Assembly: GCF_021440195.1 (NCBI RefSeq)
Contig: NZ_JAJTSZ010000002.1
Location: 1,054,001 to 1,118,000 of the forward strand
Direction of reading: 5' to 3'
Length of the DNA: 64,000 nucleotides
From: Dyadobacter sp. CY356
Lineage (GTDB): Bacteria; Bacteroidota; Bacteroidia; Cytophagales; Spirosomataceae
The notes under the pieces are model-generated. The model saw nothing but the letters and a program-made list of their open reading frames with translations. It did not search any database and was not told the DNA's origin. Made by a program: the position numbers and the translations under genes. The stretch's first letter is position 1; every line of letters starts with the position of its first letter. Positions 26,096 to 35,094 of this stretch are shown piece after piece.

Positions 26096-28258
26096 CTATT
26101 TTTCTCCTACATACCTTTCAAAGAATTCGTAGATTCTTAGAATTCTGTCTATCCGCTGGCGAGGATTTCCACTTCTGCTAAGCTCATGTGTTCCTCCCGG
26201 CATCCGTACATATTCCACGTCGCGACCAAGTATTTTAAGACTTTTGTATAATAATTCGCTTTGAATGATACCGGTTCTTAAATCATTTTCACCATGTTTG
26301 ATCAAGAGAGGCGTATGAATATTTTCTACGAAAGTCTGGGGGGAATTTGCATCCAGAACTTTTTTGATTTCTGTCTGCCAGGGATAACCGCCGAAATAAT
26401 TTGGAACCAGGCTCCACGCATTACCCTCACCCATAAACGTTGTCAGTTCGTACACGCCACGCTGTGCATGCGCGGCTTTAAAGCGATTGTCATGCCCAAC
26501 GATCCAGGCAGTCAGATATCCTGCATAGGAACCACCCGTTATAACCTGACGCGACGTATCTGCCCAGGATTCTTTTGAAGCCAAACTTGCCGCTGCCAAA
26601 ACATCTTCCGCCGGACCTGTACCCCAATCCTGAAAATTAGCCTTCATAAAATCAAGGCCATAACCACCTGAACCGCGTGGATTCGCATAAACAACTCCAT
26701 AACCCTGGGCGCAAAAGAATTGCAGTTCATGCCACATTGATATTTCTCCCGGCCCCCACATGGCTGTCGGGCCGCCATGCATTTGTAACACCAACGGATA
26801 TTTTTTGCCCGCTTCCACTTTTGCAGGTTTCATAATCCAGTACTCAACAGTTTGCCCTTTGGAGTTTTTCAAAGTATTTTTTTCCGGGTAGCTTAGTAGC
26901 TTATCTTTCAGCCATTCTGTGTTATGATTGCTCCGTTTCACTTCTGCTTTCATTGCCAGATCAGCCGTATAAAGTTCCGAAGGGTCGGCTACTTCTGTTT
27001 TGGAATAAACAATGGCTGTTGTTGAAATATCAAAGCTGTTGATTCCTGTATCATATCCTGTAAGCTGATCTACTTTTTTGTTTGATAAGGTTAATTTATA
27101 AACCGGGAAACCGCCATTAGAAGCTGCTGCGAAATAAAGTGATTTGCTATCAGCCGTCCAGGTAAGGTTTGAAGCAATCCGGTCGAAGTTGGAAATATAA
27201 GGTTTTGAACCTGAACCCAATGTCAATATTCCAATATGCCCCTGATCCAGCGTGGAAGGTTTAATAGCAGCCTGTGATGAAATGTAGGCCAGTGATTTGT
27301 TATCTTTTGAAATCGTTGGCTTAGTGAAACTATATGCAGGATCGCTCAAAAGTGTAGCACCTATACTGCCATCGGCATTCATAATTACTATCCTGCTGGT
27401 TTTGCTGCGGTCGGGATGTTGCAGACTATCACCCTGAGTAACGAAAATAATTTTATTATCAGGTGTCCAGATCGCTTGCCCGTAGCTGTAAAATCCTTTT
27501 GTTACAGGTTTTGCTTTGGCACCTTCCTTTGGCTCAATCGTGTATAAATGAGCGAAAGTAAGTTCTGGCTGCGTGGTAGATTCCCCCTGAAAAGTTAGGC
27601 GATTGATCACTTTCGCTTTTTTATCCTCCACATCTTTGTCCAGATATGCACGAATTTCGGCAAGAGACCCATCCGGATTTGCCTTGATGGATTTATCTTT
27701 TTTCACAAAGTTATTGTTCTGGAATCCCGGCTTTTCCATAGACCACACCGGAACAGCTTTTCCCGGATTTAAGATTGAGTCCTTCAACATTTCACTCATA
27801 GAAAGTGATGCAGAGAACATGATCTTGCTGCCATCCGGCGACCACTTCGGATTGGATGCTCCATAACTTAAATCAGTCAGCTGCCAGGCTTCACCACCTT
27901 GAACAGGAAGAATAAAAAGCTGGGTCTTTTCTTTAACTTTTCTGGAAAAAACAATTTTAGTACCGTCCGGAGACCACTCGGGGGCGGTTGCGCTTTCGGT
28001 TCCGTGGGTTAAGGCAACCGGCTCATTTTTGTTGGTAAGATCTACGAGATAAAGGTGTGTCCTGTAATCATATTCAAACGGAGAATCAGGTAAAGGTTCA
28101 ACAGTTAAAAGTGTGTAAATGGCCTGTTTCTCAGAAGGAGAAATGGCGATATTTCCCACCTGCCTGACTTTTGTCAAATCACTTACTTTAATTTTTTCCT
28201 TTTGCTGTGCCTGCGCTGAAACTGACCAGATCAGGAATAAAACATATAATTTCTTCAT
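26096..28258 (-). CDS. Secreted S9 family peptidase (acylaminoacyl-peptidase/DPP-like)
   Basis: 720 residues. The signal peptide MKKLYVLFLIWSVSAQAQ is followed by a beta-propeller of WSPDGTKI-type blades (about 40-440) and a C-terminal alpha/beta-hydrolase domain. Ser-577 lies in GGSYAGY, with the Asp in HGENDLRTG and the His in GGTHELSRSGNP completing the triad. The S9C-type architecture implies cleavage of short peptides that reach the propeller tunnel, in the periplasm. A motif resembling one upstream of the esterase-GH5 gene lies 50-80 nt upstream of the start (see findings). Confidence 0.93.
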   Translation of the reverse strand: MKKLYVLFLIWSVSAQAQQKEKIKVSDLTKVRQVGNIAISPSEKQAIYTLLTVEPLPDSPFEYDYRTHLYLVDLTNKNEPVALTHGTESATAPEWSPDGTKIVFSRKVKEKTQLFILPVQGGEAWQLTDLSYGASNPKWSPDGSKIMFSASLSMSEMLKDSILNPGKAVPVWSMEKPGFQNNNFVKKDKSIKANPDGSLAEIRAYLDKDVEDKKAKVINRLTFQGESTTQPELTFAHLYTIEPKEGAKAKPVTKGFYSYGQAIWTPDNKIIFVTQGDSLQHPDRSKTSRIVIMNADGSIGATLLSDPAYSFTKPTISKDNKSLAYISSQAAIKPSTLDQGHIGILTLGSGSKPYISNFDRIASNLTWTADSKSLYFAAASNGGFPVYKLTLSNKKVDQLTGYDTGINSFDISTTAIVYSKTEVADPSELYTADLAMKAEVKRSNHNTEWLKDKLLSYPEKNTLKNSKGQTVEYWIMKPAKVEAGKKYPLVLQMHGGPTAMWGPGEISMWHELQFFCAQGYGVVYANPRGSGGYGLDFMKANFQDWGTGPAEDVLAAASLASKESWADTSRQVITGGSYAGYLTAWIVGHDNRFKAAHAQRGVYELTTFMGEGNAWSLVPNYFGGYPWQTEIKKVLDANSPQTFVENIHTPLLIKHGENDLRTGIIQSELLYKSLKILGRDVEYVRMPGGTHELSRSGNPRQRIDRILRIYEFFERYVGEK

Positions 28259-28488
28259 AAGGTTGAAATTGTATAACGGGTTATAGTAATTGGGAGTTGC
28301 TGCAACAATTTAATATAAATTGTAGAAAATCGATGATGAAAATTCCGGTATATGGAAGAAGAATTATTGTTTTGCATAGAATAAGGAATGGTTGATGAAA
28401 GCACCAACCATAAGACGAAATAAATTGTGGTTAGTGCAAACACCAACCACAGCAGAAATCTTCATTTCAATTGAACAAACCTGATTTG

Positions 28489-29346
28489 TTATGGTTTCGC
28501 TTTTTCCAGATAGCCGTTATCGCCAAGCCAGTCAGCCATGCGTTGTGGCCACGACTTGATACTTTGCCACGGAGAGCGGTTTCCCATGTTAAACCCGTGA
28601 TCTCCTTTTGTATACAAATGAGCTTCCACAGGCCGTTTTGCTTCCCGATATTTCACTAATAAACTCGTGGTCGTAACCGCGCAGCAGGGATCATCATTGG
28701 CTGCCAGCAAAAAAGCAGGCGGCGCATCCTGAGCAATTACATCTGGAATGCCCAACGGACCGGGATATATGAGCATCTGAAAGTCCGGTTTACCATCTAA
28801 TCTGTCAACAGGATCCTTTGCCGCCGGATCTCCTTTTCCAGATTCATACGCAACAGCCGCAACCACTTCACCACCGGCAGAAAAACCCAACATACCAATG
28901 CGGCCGTTATCGATTCCGTATTCCTTTGCCAAACTTCTCACTTGCCGTATGGCACGCAACCCGTCTTCACGTGGCTGTTTTTCCAGTGAATAGGGAGAGC
29001 CCTCTTCTCTTGGAAGACGATATTTTAAAACGAAAACGGTAATGCCGAGTTTCGCCAGATACTCTGCCGGTTCTGTTCCCTCTGCATTGTAGACAAGCAA
29101 TCTGAATCCACCGCCCGGACAAACCACAACCGCCGTTCCGTTTGCTTTTTCCGTGGGTGGAAGAAACACCTGAAGAGAAGGATTATGAATATTTTTCACC
29201 CAATAATCCTTAGCGGATTCAGCCTCCTTCGATTTTGCTTCGAAACCCGGAGGCCCGTTTTTCCATAACGGGATAATTGTCTGTGCTTGTTGTGCGCTGG
29301 CTATGTATGTGGTTAATGAAAGAACCAGCAAGAACATGATTCTCAT
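28489..29346 (-). CDS. Secreted alpha/beta hydrolase (acetyl-esterase/lipase type)
   Basis: About 285 residues from the ATG at 29346, which begins a signal peptide (MRIMFLLVLSLTTYIASAQQ); an upstream ATG at 29376 adds 10 residues. VVVCPGGGFRLL is the oxyanion GGG-type loop of BD-FAE-like esterases, GFSAGG the nucleophile elbow, AANDDPCC holds the Asp, and YTKGDHGFNMG the His. Such enzymes deacetylate sugars or cleave feruloyl esters; a role in plant polysaccharide breakdown fits but is inferred. Confidence 0.87.
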   Translation of the reverse strand: MRIMFLLVLSLTTYIASAQQAQTIIPLWKNGPPGFEAKSKEAESAKDYWVKNIHNPSLQVFLPPTEKANGTAVVVCPGGGFRLLVYNAEGTEPAEYLAKLGITVFVLKYRLPREEGSPYSLEKQPREDGLRAIRQVRSLAKEYGIDNGRIGMLGFSAGGEVVAAVAYESGKGDPAAKDPVDRLDGKPDFQMLIYPGPLGIPDVIAQDAPPAFLLAANDDPCCAVTTTSLLVKYREAKRPVEAHLYTKGDHGFNMGNRSPWQSIKSWPQRMADWLGDNGYLEKAKP

Positions 29347-29385
29347 TTTAGTGACTGGGGTTAAGGAAGATTTCATTTAGGGTAT

Positions 29386-29802
29386 TTAGGTATTTTTCGG
29401 ATATGGATGGAATTGAAGGAAATCTGAAATTGTAATGATTGAAGTTTTTTCAAAAGGATGTAACGCTAATAAATCTTTATCTCCGGTTATTAAAAAATCT
29501 GCGTTACCATCTATTGATAATGATAGTAAAAAATTATCCTTAGGGTCTCTGCAAACATCGGTTTTTGTAATAACAGTTACAAATTCTGCATATTCTTCAA
29601 TAGTTTTCAAAATTTGCTCAACATCTTCCTGAGGAAAAAATTTTTTAAATTTCGGTCTTTGCGCGACTTCCAGGAATTCTTCAAGTAATTCAGCACTGAA
29701 AATTAGGGTACCCTGCTTCGAAAAGATTATCTCATCGAGCTTAGAAAGGTCTTTTGTTATGAGAAAGCTGATCCAAAGATTTGTGTCAAGGATTATTCTC
29801 AT
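29386..29802 (-). CDS. PIN-domain toxin
   Basis: About 138 residues from the ATG at 29802 (MRIILDTNLWISFL); a start at 29817 would add five residues and overlap the antitoxin gene. Acidic metal ligands of the PIN nuclease are visible in LDTN, LLEEF, CRDPKDNFLLSLS and FLITGDKDLL. It belongs to the family annotated as putative toxin-antitoxin system toxin component, PIN family, an RNase. It directly follows the small gene 29807-30019, giving the antitoxin-then-toxin order. Confidence 0.85.
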   Translation of the reverse strand: MRIILDTNLWISFLITKDLSKLDEIIFSKQGTLIFSAELLEEFLEVAQRPKFKKFFPQEDVEQILKTIEEYAEFVTVITKTDVCRDPKDNFLLSLSIDGNADFLITGDKDLLALHPFEKTSIITISDFLQFHPYPKNT

Positions 29803-29806
29803 ATAA

Positions 29807-30019
29807 TTATTTTGCATAACGCCCGCTTCTCACTAATTCTACCTCCGCTGTTATTTCATCAATTGAGGGGACCATTTTTGCATTTGTTCTAAGTTTTTCT
29901 AAAACAGATGTAAAGCCATTTGTCGATGAATCCAGAATTGAGATTAAATTCATGTCAGCAAGATCCTCCAATAATTTCTCTGCCTTCGGATTCAATATTT
30001 CTACCTTTAGAGTATTCAT
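29807..30019 (-). CDS. Putative antitoxin of PIN toxin
   Basis: About 70 residues from the ATG at 30019 (MNTLKVEILNPKAEKLLEDLADMNLISI), the usual start of this antitoxin family; a further upstream ATG at 30100 would overlap the deformylase-like gene. The sequence is short, amphipathic and charged, ending SIDEITAEVELVRSGRYAK, a typical toxin-binding tail. The toxin start lies 4 nt past the stop, so the two are translationally linked. Probably also the operon autoregulator. Confidence 0.75.
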   Translation of the reverse strand: MNTLKVEILNPKAEKLLEDLADMNLISILDSSTNGFTSVLEKLRTNAKMVPSIDEITAEVELVRSGRYAK

Positions 30020-30087
30020 ACTTTTCTTTAATAAATGAGACCTAATATACAAAAATTCTGACAGATATTTATTCCTGCCAATTACTG

Positions 30088-30573
30088 CTACGTCCGCCAC
30101 TTAAACGATTTGTTATCAATTGCTCGCATGGTACACAAAATACCATTCAAATGATCATATTCATGTTGCAGCAATTCGGATAAATCATCCGACACTTCCC
30201 ATTCCTGCTGATGCCAGTTTTCATCAAGATACCTTATTGTTAAACTTTTATGACGTTTTACCCGGACTAAAAGATTAGGAAAACTCATACAATCATCCCA
30301 AAGCTCGAACATTTCCTTGCTTAATCCTGTAATTTCAGGGTTGATAAAAACAACAGGTTTATCAATGTTCATATAGATCAGCCTCTTCATAATGCCAAGC
30401 TGCGGCGCGGCAATAGCCCGTCCGAAACTGTATTTTATCCTGATTTCCTTCATCACATTATCCATATCCGCAACCCATCCCTTAACCAGCGGTAATTCTG
30501 TTTGCAAAACGGGGTCGCACACTTCATAGAGAAGCGGATTACCCAGTTGAAGCATATCATGCAAACCTTTCAT
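30088..30573 (-). CDS. Divergent peptide deformylase-like protein
   Basis: 161 residues. Deformylase motif 1 appears as GRAIAAPQLG (51-60), motif 2 as DDCMS with C95, and motif 3 as QHEYDHLNG with metal-binding H137, E138 and H141. The metal ligands are intact, but motif 1 lacks its second Gly and motif 2 differs from EGCLS, marking a divergent paralogue rather than the housekeeping enzyme. It overlaps the preceding GNAT gene by 17 nt, so the two are co-translated. Confidence 0.8.
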   Translation of the reverse strand: MKGLHDMLQLGNPLLYEVCDPVLQTELPLVKGWVADMDNVMKEIRIKYSFGRAIAAPQLGIMKRLIYMNIDKPVVFINPEITGLSKEMFELWDDCMSFPNLLVRVKRHKSLTIRYLDENWHQQEWEVSDDLSELLQHEYDHLNGILCTMRAIDNKSFKWRT

Positions 30574-31024
30574 TTATCAGATCCTTTTTAAAACAAACAC
30601 TATTTTCAACGCCAATGTACTGACCATAATTAGGAATATTTAAGTAGCCGTTTTTCTTATAAAGATTAATAGCTTCCGGCTGCCTTTTCCCGGTTTCAAG
30701 GACACAACTTTTATAAGATAACTCCGATGCCCATTTTTCCAATTCTGTCAATATAGCTGTTGCGATCCCCTTACCCCGGCCTTCGGGTGCCGTGTACATG
30801 CGTTTCATTTCCATACTGTCGGGCATGAATTCCTTCATCGCCCCATAACCGACGGGTCGATTATTTTCATAAGCAACAACGGTATGTTTTATTTTGTCGA
30901 TTTTGTTGAATTGGGAATAAAATGTATGATCTGCACCATCCCGTATAGCAAGATCTGCGTCAAGTTTTTTTACAAGCTGAATGAAATCCGGATCATCGGA
31001 GTTGGTACGAATTAGGTTGATCAT
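30557..31024 (-). CDS. GNAT family N-acetyltransferase
   Basis: About 155 residues from the ATG at 31024 (MINLIRTNSDDPDF); an ATG at 31048 adds eight. The acetyl-CoA-binding loop RGKGIATAIL, preceded by MKRMYTAPEG, and the segments HTVVAYENNRPVGYGAMKEF and GYLNIPNYGQYIG are characteristic of GNAT enzymes. The acceptor is unknown. The 3' end overlaps the deformylase-like gene, an arrangement that might link N-terminal processing and acetylation (inference). Confidence 0.87.
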   Translation of the reverse strand: MINLIRTNSDDPDFIQLVKKLDADLAIRDGADHTFYSQFNKIDKIKHTVVAYENNRPVGYGAMKEFMPDSMEMKRMYTAPEGRGKGIATAILTELEKWASELSYKSCVLETGKRQPEAINLYKKNGYLNIPNYGQYIGVENSVCFKKDLINERFA

Positions 31025-31084
31025 ATATATATGCGGTGATATTTTCATTTGGGCAAGAAAACAAATATAATTTCCCTAAAATAT

Positions 31085-31849
31085 TTATTCTCTTACAAAG
31101 TTTTCCAGATAGCTATTGATTTCCCTACGCTGTAAGGTGTTTGCGTCATTGTCCATGTCAGAATGTTTTGTGTCGGCTAATGCGACGATTTGTATTCTAT
31201 ATTTCTTTGCATCGATTGCTGTTGGCAACACCCCGTCGTCAGCCGGTAAGTCGCATGAACGTATGGAATACACTTTTGGCTGCCTTGTTTTGGGAAGAGG
31301 CATCCGCCGGTTATCCAGAGTTATTATTTTATCAACAAGTTCTGGATATTTTGTGGCAAATAAAGCGGTCATATCGCCGCCATTCGAGTGGCCGATTAAA
31401 ATAAGATTTCTATTATCAACATATGGAAATCTTATTTTTAGTTCATTCAAAACAAAATGAATATTTTCTACTCCACGTTCCCAATTAGATTTTCTTGTGA
31501 CCTTAAAAGGCTCTTTCATTGCCAGAAGACTATCAGTTGACAATTCATGTTGGATACTCGCTACAAAATAACCTAGTGAAGCAAGATTCTCGGTCAGATA
31601 AGAATAAATCTGATAATCACCTCCTTTATTTTCACCATACCCATGACTAAAAATCACCAGCTTCTGATTCCTAAACTTCTTATCAGTTTTTGGTGAATAC
31701 AACATCACCGGAACCAGCCGGTTTCTCGCCTTATCAAACAAATTTATACTGTCAGTTTTAAATTGATATGTGGGTTGGGGCGACTGTGCCGACAGATTAC
31801 AGGCGAAAATTATTAGGATCAGTAATTGGTAAAAAACAATTCGGGTCAT
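31085..31849 (-). CDS. Secreted alpha/beta hydrolase
   Basis: 254 residues. The N-terminus is an exported signal (MTRIVFYQLLILIIFACNLSAQ) that could be a Sec or, through FACN, a lipoprotein signal. Catalytic features are LVIFSHGYGENKGGD (oxyanion loop), GHSNGG (nucleophile) and DTKHSDMDND (likely His). It resembles chlorophyllase/PAF-acetylhydrolase-type esterases. Located between the GNAT gene and the large membrane protein, all on the minus strand but with gaps of 35-60 nt. Confidence 0.8.
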   Translation of the reverse strand: MTRIVFYQLLILIIFACNLSAQSPQPTYQFKTDSINLFDKARNRLVPVMLYSPKTDKKFRNQKLVIFSHGYGENKGGDYQIYSYLTENLASLGYFVASIQHELSTDSLLAMKEPFKVTRKSNWERGVENIHFVLNELKIRFPYVDNRNLILIGHSNGGDMTALFATKYPELVDKIITLDNRRMPLPKTRQPKVYSIRSCDLPADDGVLPTAIDAKKYRIQIVALADTKHSDMDNDANTLQRREINSYLENFVRE

Positions 31850-31883
31850 TCTTAGCGTTTTAAAGATCTAATCAAAAATACAA

Positions 31884-33428
31884 CTACTGCTCGTAAATAT
31901 CGTATTTATCAATCGTTTTGATCTTTTTCAAATCAGGAAATTCGTAGCCCAGCACATTTTTAGGAGTTTCTCCTCTTTTTGCCACGACAAACCTGATCTT
32001 GTTTTCACTGACCATGTTTTCAAAGTTCCGGAAATCAAAGGTTTTATTCTTGTCTGCGAGATATACCACGTCCGTGAAAGGCAATAAAATATTTTTGAAT
32101 AAGAAATGTTTGAGATACACGCCCTGATAATTATCAGCATCACAAACATAAACCCATTCCTTATCAATCAGATTCTTTTCATTCACAAGAAAATTTGCAA
32201 CCTCCCGTTCCGTAAAGTATTGATGTGTGTACAAACTATGTGGCTGAATCTGATAGGTCATGTAAACAAAAAGTGTGCAATGAATGGCCACAATGATGAG
32301 ATAGGAAGCGAGCATTGCCCTTAAAATTTTGGGCTGAAACAAATTCTTTCTTTCTGGTTCAGTAAAAAACAAGGTAATTTGGATTACAGCCAGGATCAGA
32401 TAATCCTGATAGTATCCAACCCCCGCTCCAACCTTAAAGGCTGTTGCCGTTGCAAATAAGAAAAACATGGAACTGGCGATTGCCAAAAAACGGTAAAAAA
32501 CCGATTCCTTATGGGTCAGCGTATGAAATGTAACAATAAAATTACAAATAATAAGCGGCGCAAACTGAAGAAGAAATCTTTTCAGTGTCCAGTCATAAAA
32601 CCAGTTCCAGCTTACTGAATTCTCTACTCCGCCGACAATATTGGAGAAGAAAACAGGTATGGTATTGATGGGTAATACAAGCAAGTAGAGCCCAAAAAAT
32701 ACGAGACCTGACAGGATAAGTTTTGCCAGCAATTTCCACTGATACTGATAGATACAGAAAATGCCCAACGCAATGGCATGAATGGTTCCGCTCTGTTTTA
32801 CAAAAAATGCGCTGACAGATATGAAAATGGCCAGAATATACCAAAGATCACTTTGTGAAGCAGAGGTTATTCCTTTAAAGATTGCACAAACATACAAGGC
32901 AGTCAATAATACGATCAGACTATCAGGCCGGGAGCTGGTTAATATCCAAAGGCCCAAAACCTGAAAAACGAAACATGCGATCAGGATTCCGACCATTTTT
33001 TTTCTTTTGGTCAGTTTGGTTAAAATATAAGCAACAACCAGAGAGGTTAGGACTGTAAGTGTAATAGAAATAAATCGATTGCTGACGAAAACCTTATGCA
33101 CGTCTTCGGGAAGCCATCCATTCAATTTTAAGCAAAAACTGGTGATGAAGAAATATATTGGCGTGTATTGAGTAAAACGGAACGGTGCATTTTCAGGATC
33201 AGTATATATTGGACGGTTATCTGTCAGAAACTGGATTGGAAAAATAGTACTTGCTTCACTACCTGACATATCCGGAAGAAAAGTCATTGAAAAATAAACT
33301 TTGACGATAACTAAAACCACGCAGGATAACAGGCTGATCCCGGCCGCAATTTTGAATAAATTCATTCTCATCCAATTATATAGTAGCATTTCGTTTGGAT
33401 TAGATTTTTGAAAGAGGTTTTGGAACAA
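31884..33428 (-). CDS. Integral membrane protein, glycosyltransferase-like (ArnT/GT39-type)
   Basis: 514 residues with roughly ten hydrophobic segments across 25-400 and a soluble C-terminal domain (ADNYQGVYLKHFLFKNILLPFTDVVYL ... DKYDIYEQ). The first periplasmic loop has the spacing IYTDPENAPFRFTQYTPIYFFITSFCLKLNGW seen in GT-C fold dolichyl/undecaprenyl-phosphate mannosyltransferase-like proteins. No catalytic DD pair is obvious, so the class is a best guess. Confidence 0.7.
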   Translation of the reverse strand: MFQNLFQKSNPNEMLLYNWMRMNLFKIAAGISLLSCVVLVIVKVYFSMTFLPDMSGSEASTIFPIQFLTDNRPIYTDPENAPFRFTQYTPIYFFITSFCLKLNGWLPEDVHKVFVSNRFISITLTVLTSLVVAYILTKLTKRKKMVGILIACFVFQVLGLWILTSSRPDSLIVLLTALYVCAIFKGITSASQSDLWYILAIFISVSAFFVKQSGTIHAIALGIFCIYQYQWKLLAKLILSGLVFFGLYLLVLPINTIPVFFSNIVGGVENSVSWNWFYDWTLKRFLLQFAPLIICNFIVTFHTLTHKESVFYRFLAIASSMFFLFATATAFKVGAGVGYYQDYLILAVIQITLFFTEPERKNLFQPKILRAMLASYLIIVAIHCTLFVYMTYQIQPHSLYTHQYFTEREVANFLVNEKNLIDKEWVYVCDADNYQGVYLKHFLFKNILLPFTDVVYLADKNKTFDFRNFENMVSENKIRFVVAKRGETPKNVLGYEFPDLKKIKTIDKYDIYEQ

Positions 33429-33765
33429 ATAGTCTGCCAGGACTAGAATTTATTTAATGACCCCAACAAAAATTGGTCATAAATTAGCTTTAACACCAGT
33501 TCTCCCGGATCGATTATTTATTTGATTTTGAGTAATTCTGAACTTAAAATCTACTGGATAAACCCATCATAGATGATATGGTAATTCTTGATACTTGGAA
33601 CGCGCATGCATAGACGAATGATTAGAGGGATGAATAGTCATAGTTTTATTCGTAGGGTTACATTCTCTTCTTAAAACAAATGTAACCATTAGTGTAGAAT
33701 TTGTAACCACCAGATGATAAAAGTTTACAATAAATTGTAACAAAAATCGACAATGGTCATAAGAA
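33429..33765. other. Intergenic region
   Basis: About 340 AT-rich bases. It contains four TGTAAC-type short motifs (33657-33742) of unknown meaning. A 70-codon minus-strand frame (33567-33779) overlaps the next gene's 3' end and has no protein-like features. Confidence 0.35.
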
Positions 33766-35094
33766 TTATCGGTTACCAAATCGCAAACCGGCTGCTATAC
33801 CGATTTGGTAAGGCCTGACCTGAAATTTACTATCGGGATTTATCAATTTAATAAAACTGTATTCAAGATATGGCCCTATCGTTAAACTTGTGTTTTTACT
33901 GATTCTTATTTCTTTCCCGATACCCGCATTACCCCATAACACATTACTACGGGTTGTTAATTCTCTGGAATACTCCATTCCAACATCGCCATAGTAATTC
34001 CGGAAAACATGGTTTTTCGTAATTAGTGAATGCTTTTTGAGTCCGATCCCAATTAATTTCATTGTGCTTTTTTCATCATGTTTGATTCCCTTTCTGATAA
34101 TTTTGTCACCCATCTGGTTTTTGTCGTTAACCAGGAATTCGTCAGTTGCAATTTCATATTGAAAGGACTGGTCAAACTGACCATAAGTTAAAAGCAGCTG
34201 GAATCCGTTTTTTTCTACTCCACCGCTCAGTTTCGTTCCAAGTCTTTTTGCTGAAAATTTTGTTGGAAAACCAATGTTCTGGTAAACAATACCGGGAGTA
34301 GCACGTACCGTTAGTTCCTGAAAAGTATTCATGCTGGTGACATTAAAAAGAAATTTTAACTCTTTCTTAGTCTTTACCATTCCTGGCTTTTCCTGTTCAT
34401 TTCTTGCTAATTCCTTCTTGTTTATTTTCAGAGCAGGTTTAAAATTTGATGCAATAAAAGCCCGGATTTCTAATGGTTTGATTTTAGGAATATCGAATTT
34501 TAACAATTCCTTGTCTGGGGATATCTTGGTCAATTGCATATCGGGTAATGAATCTTTCTCTATGTATAATTGATTGATTATCCTTTCAGTTGCTGCTTCT
34601 GTCAAAGTTTTCACCTCATTACGCTTGCTTTCCAAGTGGTCCTGCACGATTTCAACTTTACTGACAACATGTGTTTTTTCCTCTTTCACTTTTTTGACAG
34701 ACATATTGCCGTTGTTTGATAACAAAAGTTTGCCGGGCTCCGGCAAAGAACTGGTTAGGTCACTTATGGTTTCTGATTTTTCAGCAGTTATTTCATTCTT
34801 ACTTTTTATTTCTCTGTCAGAATCACGTCTCACATTAGTTTCTTTATTCGAAATGTCAGATTTCGTAATCATCTTAATTGAAATAAAATCATATTCTATG
34901 CCAGTAAAAAAAAGTATGGCAATCAAAGCAGTAGCTATCAATAACGGCCTGATATAGGCAGTTCTGTTTGATGTTTGTAAAGTATCAAAAATGCCTTTTT
35001 TCCATGAAGGGTCCGGTTCGGGCGCAAAGTCATCAAATTTGCGTCTCAAAGCTTTCTGCAATGCTTCGTCCTCGTTGTTATCAGGAGTTTTCAT
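33766..35094 (-). CDS. One-TM protein with C-terminal beta-barrel-like domain, coupled to ECF sigma
   Basis: 442 residues. N-terminal cytosolic segment 1-45 (DEALQKALRRKFDDFAPEPDPSWKKGIFDTL), a single transmembrane helix at about 49-66 (LLIATALIAILFFTGI), a ~150-residue Lys/Glu-rich linker, then from ~245 a run of aromatic beta-strands (GFQLLLTYGQFDQSFQYEI, TSLTIGPYLEYSF, PYQIGIAAGLRFGNR) like a small outer-membrane barrel. There is no cleavable signal peptide. It overlaps the ECF sigma gene 35081-35665 by 14 nt and probably serves as its anti-sigma or signal transducer (inference). A second pair with the same layout is at 56930-58955. Confidence 0.65.
   Translation of the reverse strand: MKTPDNNEDEALQKALRRKFDDFAPEPDPSWKKGIFDTLQTSNRTAYIRPLLIATALIAILFFTGIEYDFISIKMITKSDISNKETNVRRDSDREIKSKNEITAEKSETISDLTSSLPEPGKLLLSNNGNMSVKKVKEEKTHVVSKVEIVQDHLESKRNEVKTLTEAATERIINQLYIEKDSLPDMQLTKISPDKELLKFDIPKIKPLEIRAFIASNFKPALKINKKELARNEQEKPGMVKTKKELKFLFNVTSMNTFQELTVRATPGIVYQNIGFPTKFSAKRLGTKLSGGVEKNGFQLLLTYGQFDQSFQYEIATDEFLVNDKNQMGDKIIRKGIKHDEKSTMKLIGIGLKKHSLITKNHVFRNYYGDVGMEYSRELTTRSNVLWGNAGIGKEIRISKNTSLTIGPYLEYSFIKLINPDSKFQVRPYQIGIAAGLRFGNR

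Noticed and set aside
33567..33779. 70-codon minus-strand frame
   Set aside because: No start context and overlaps the 3' end of the barrel-like protein gene.
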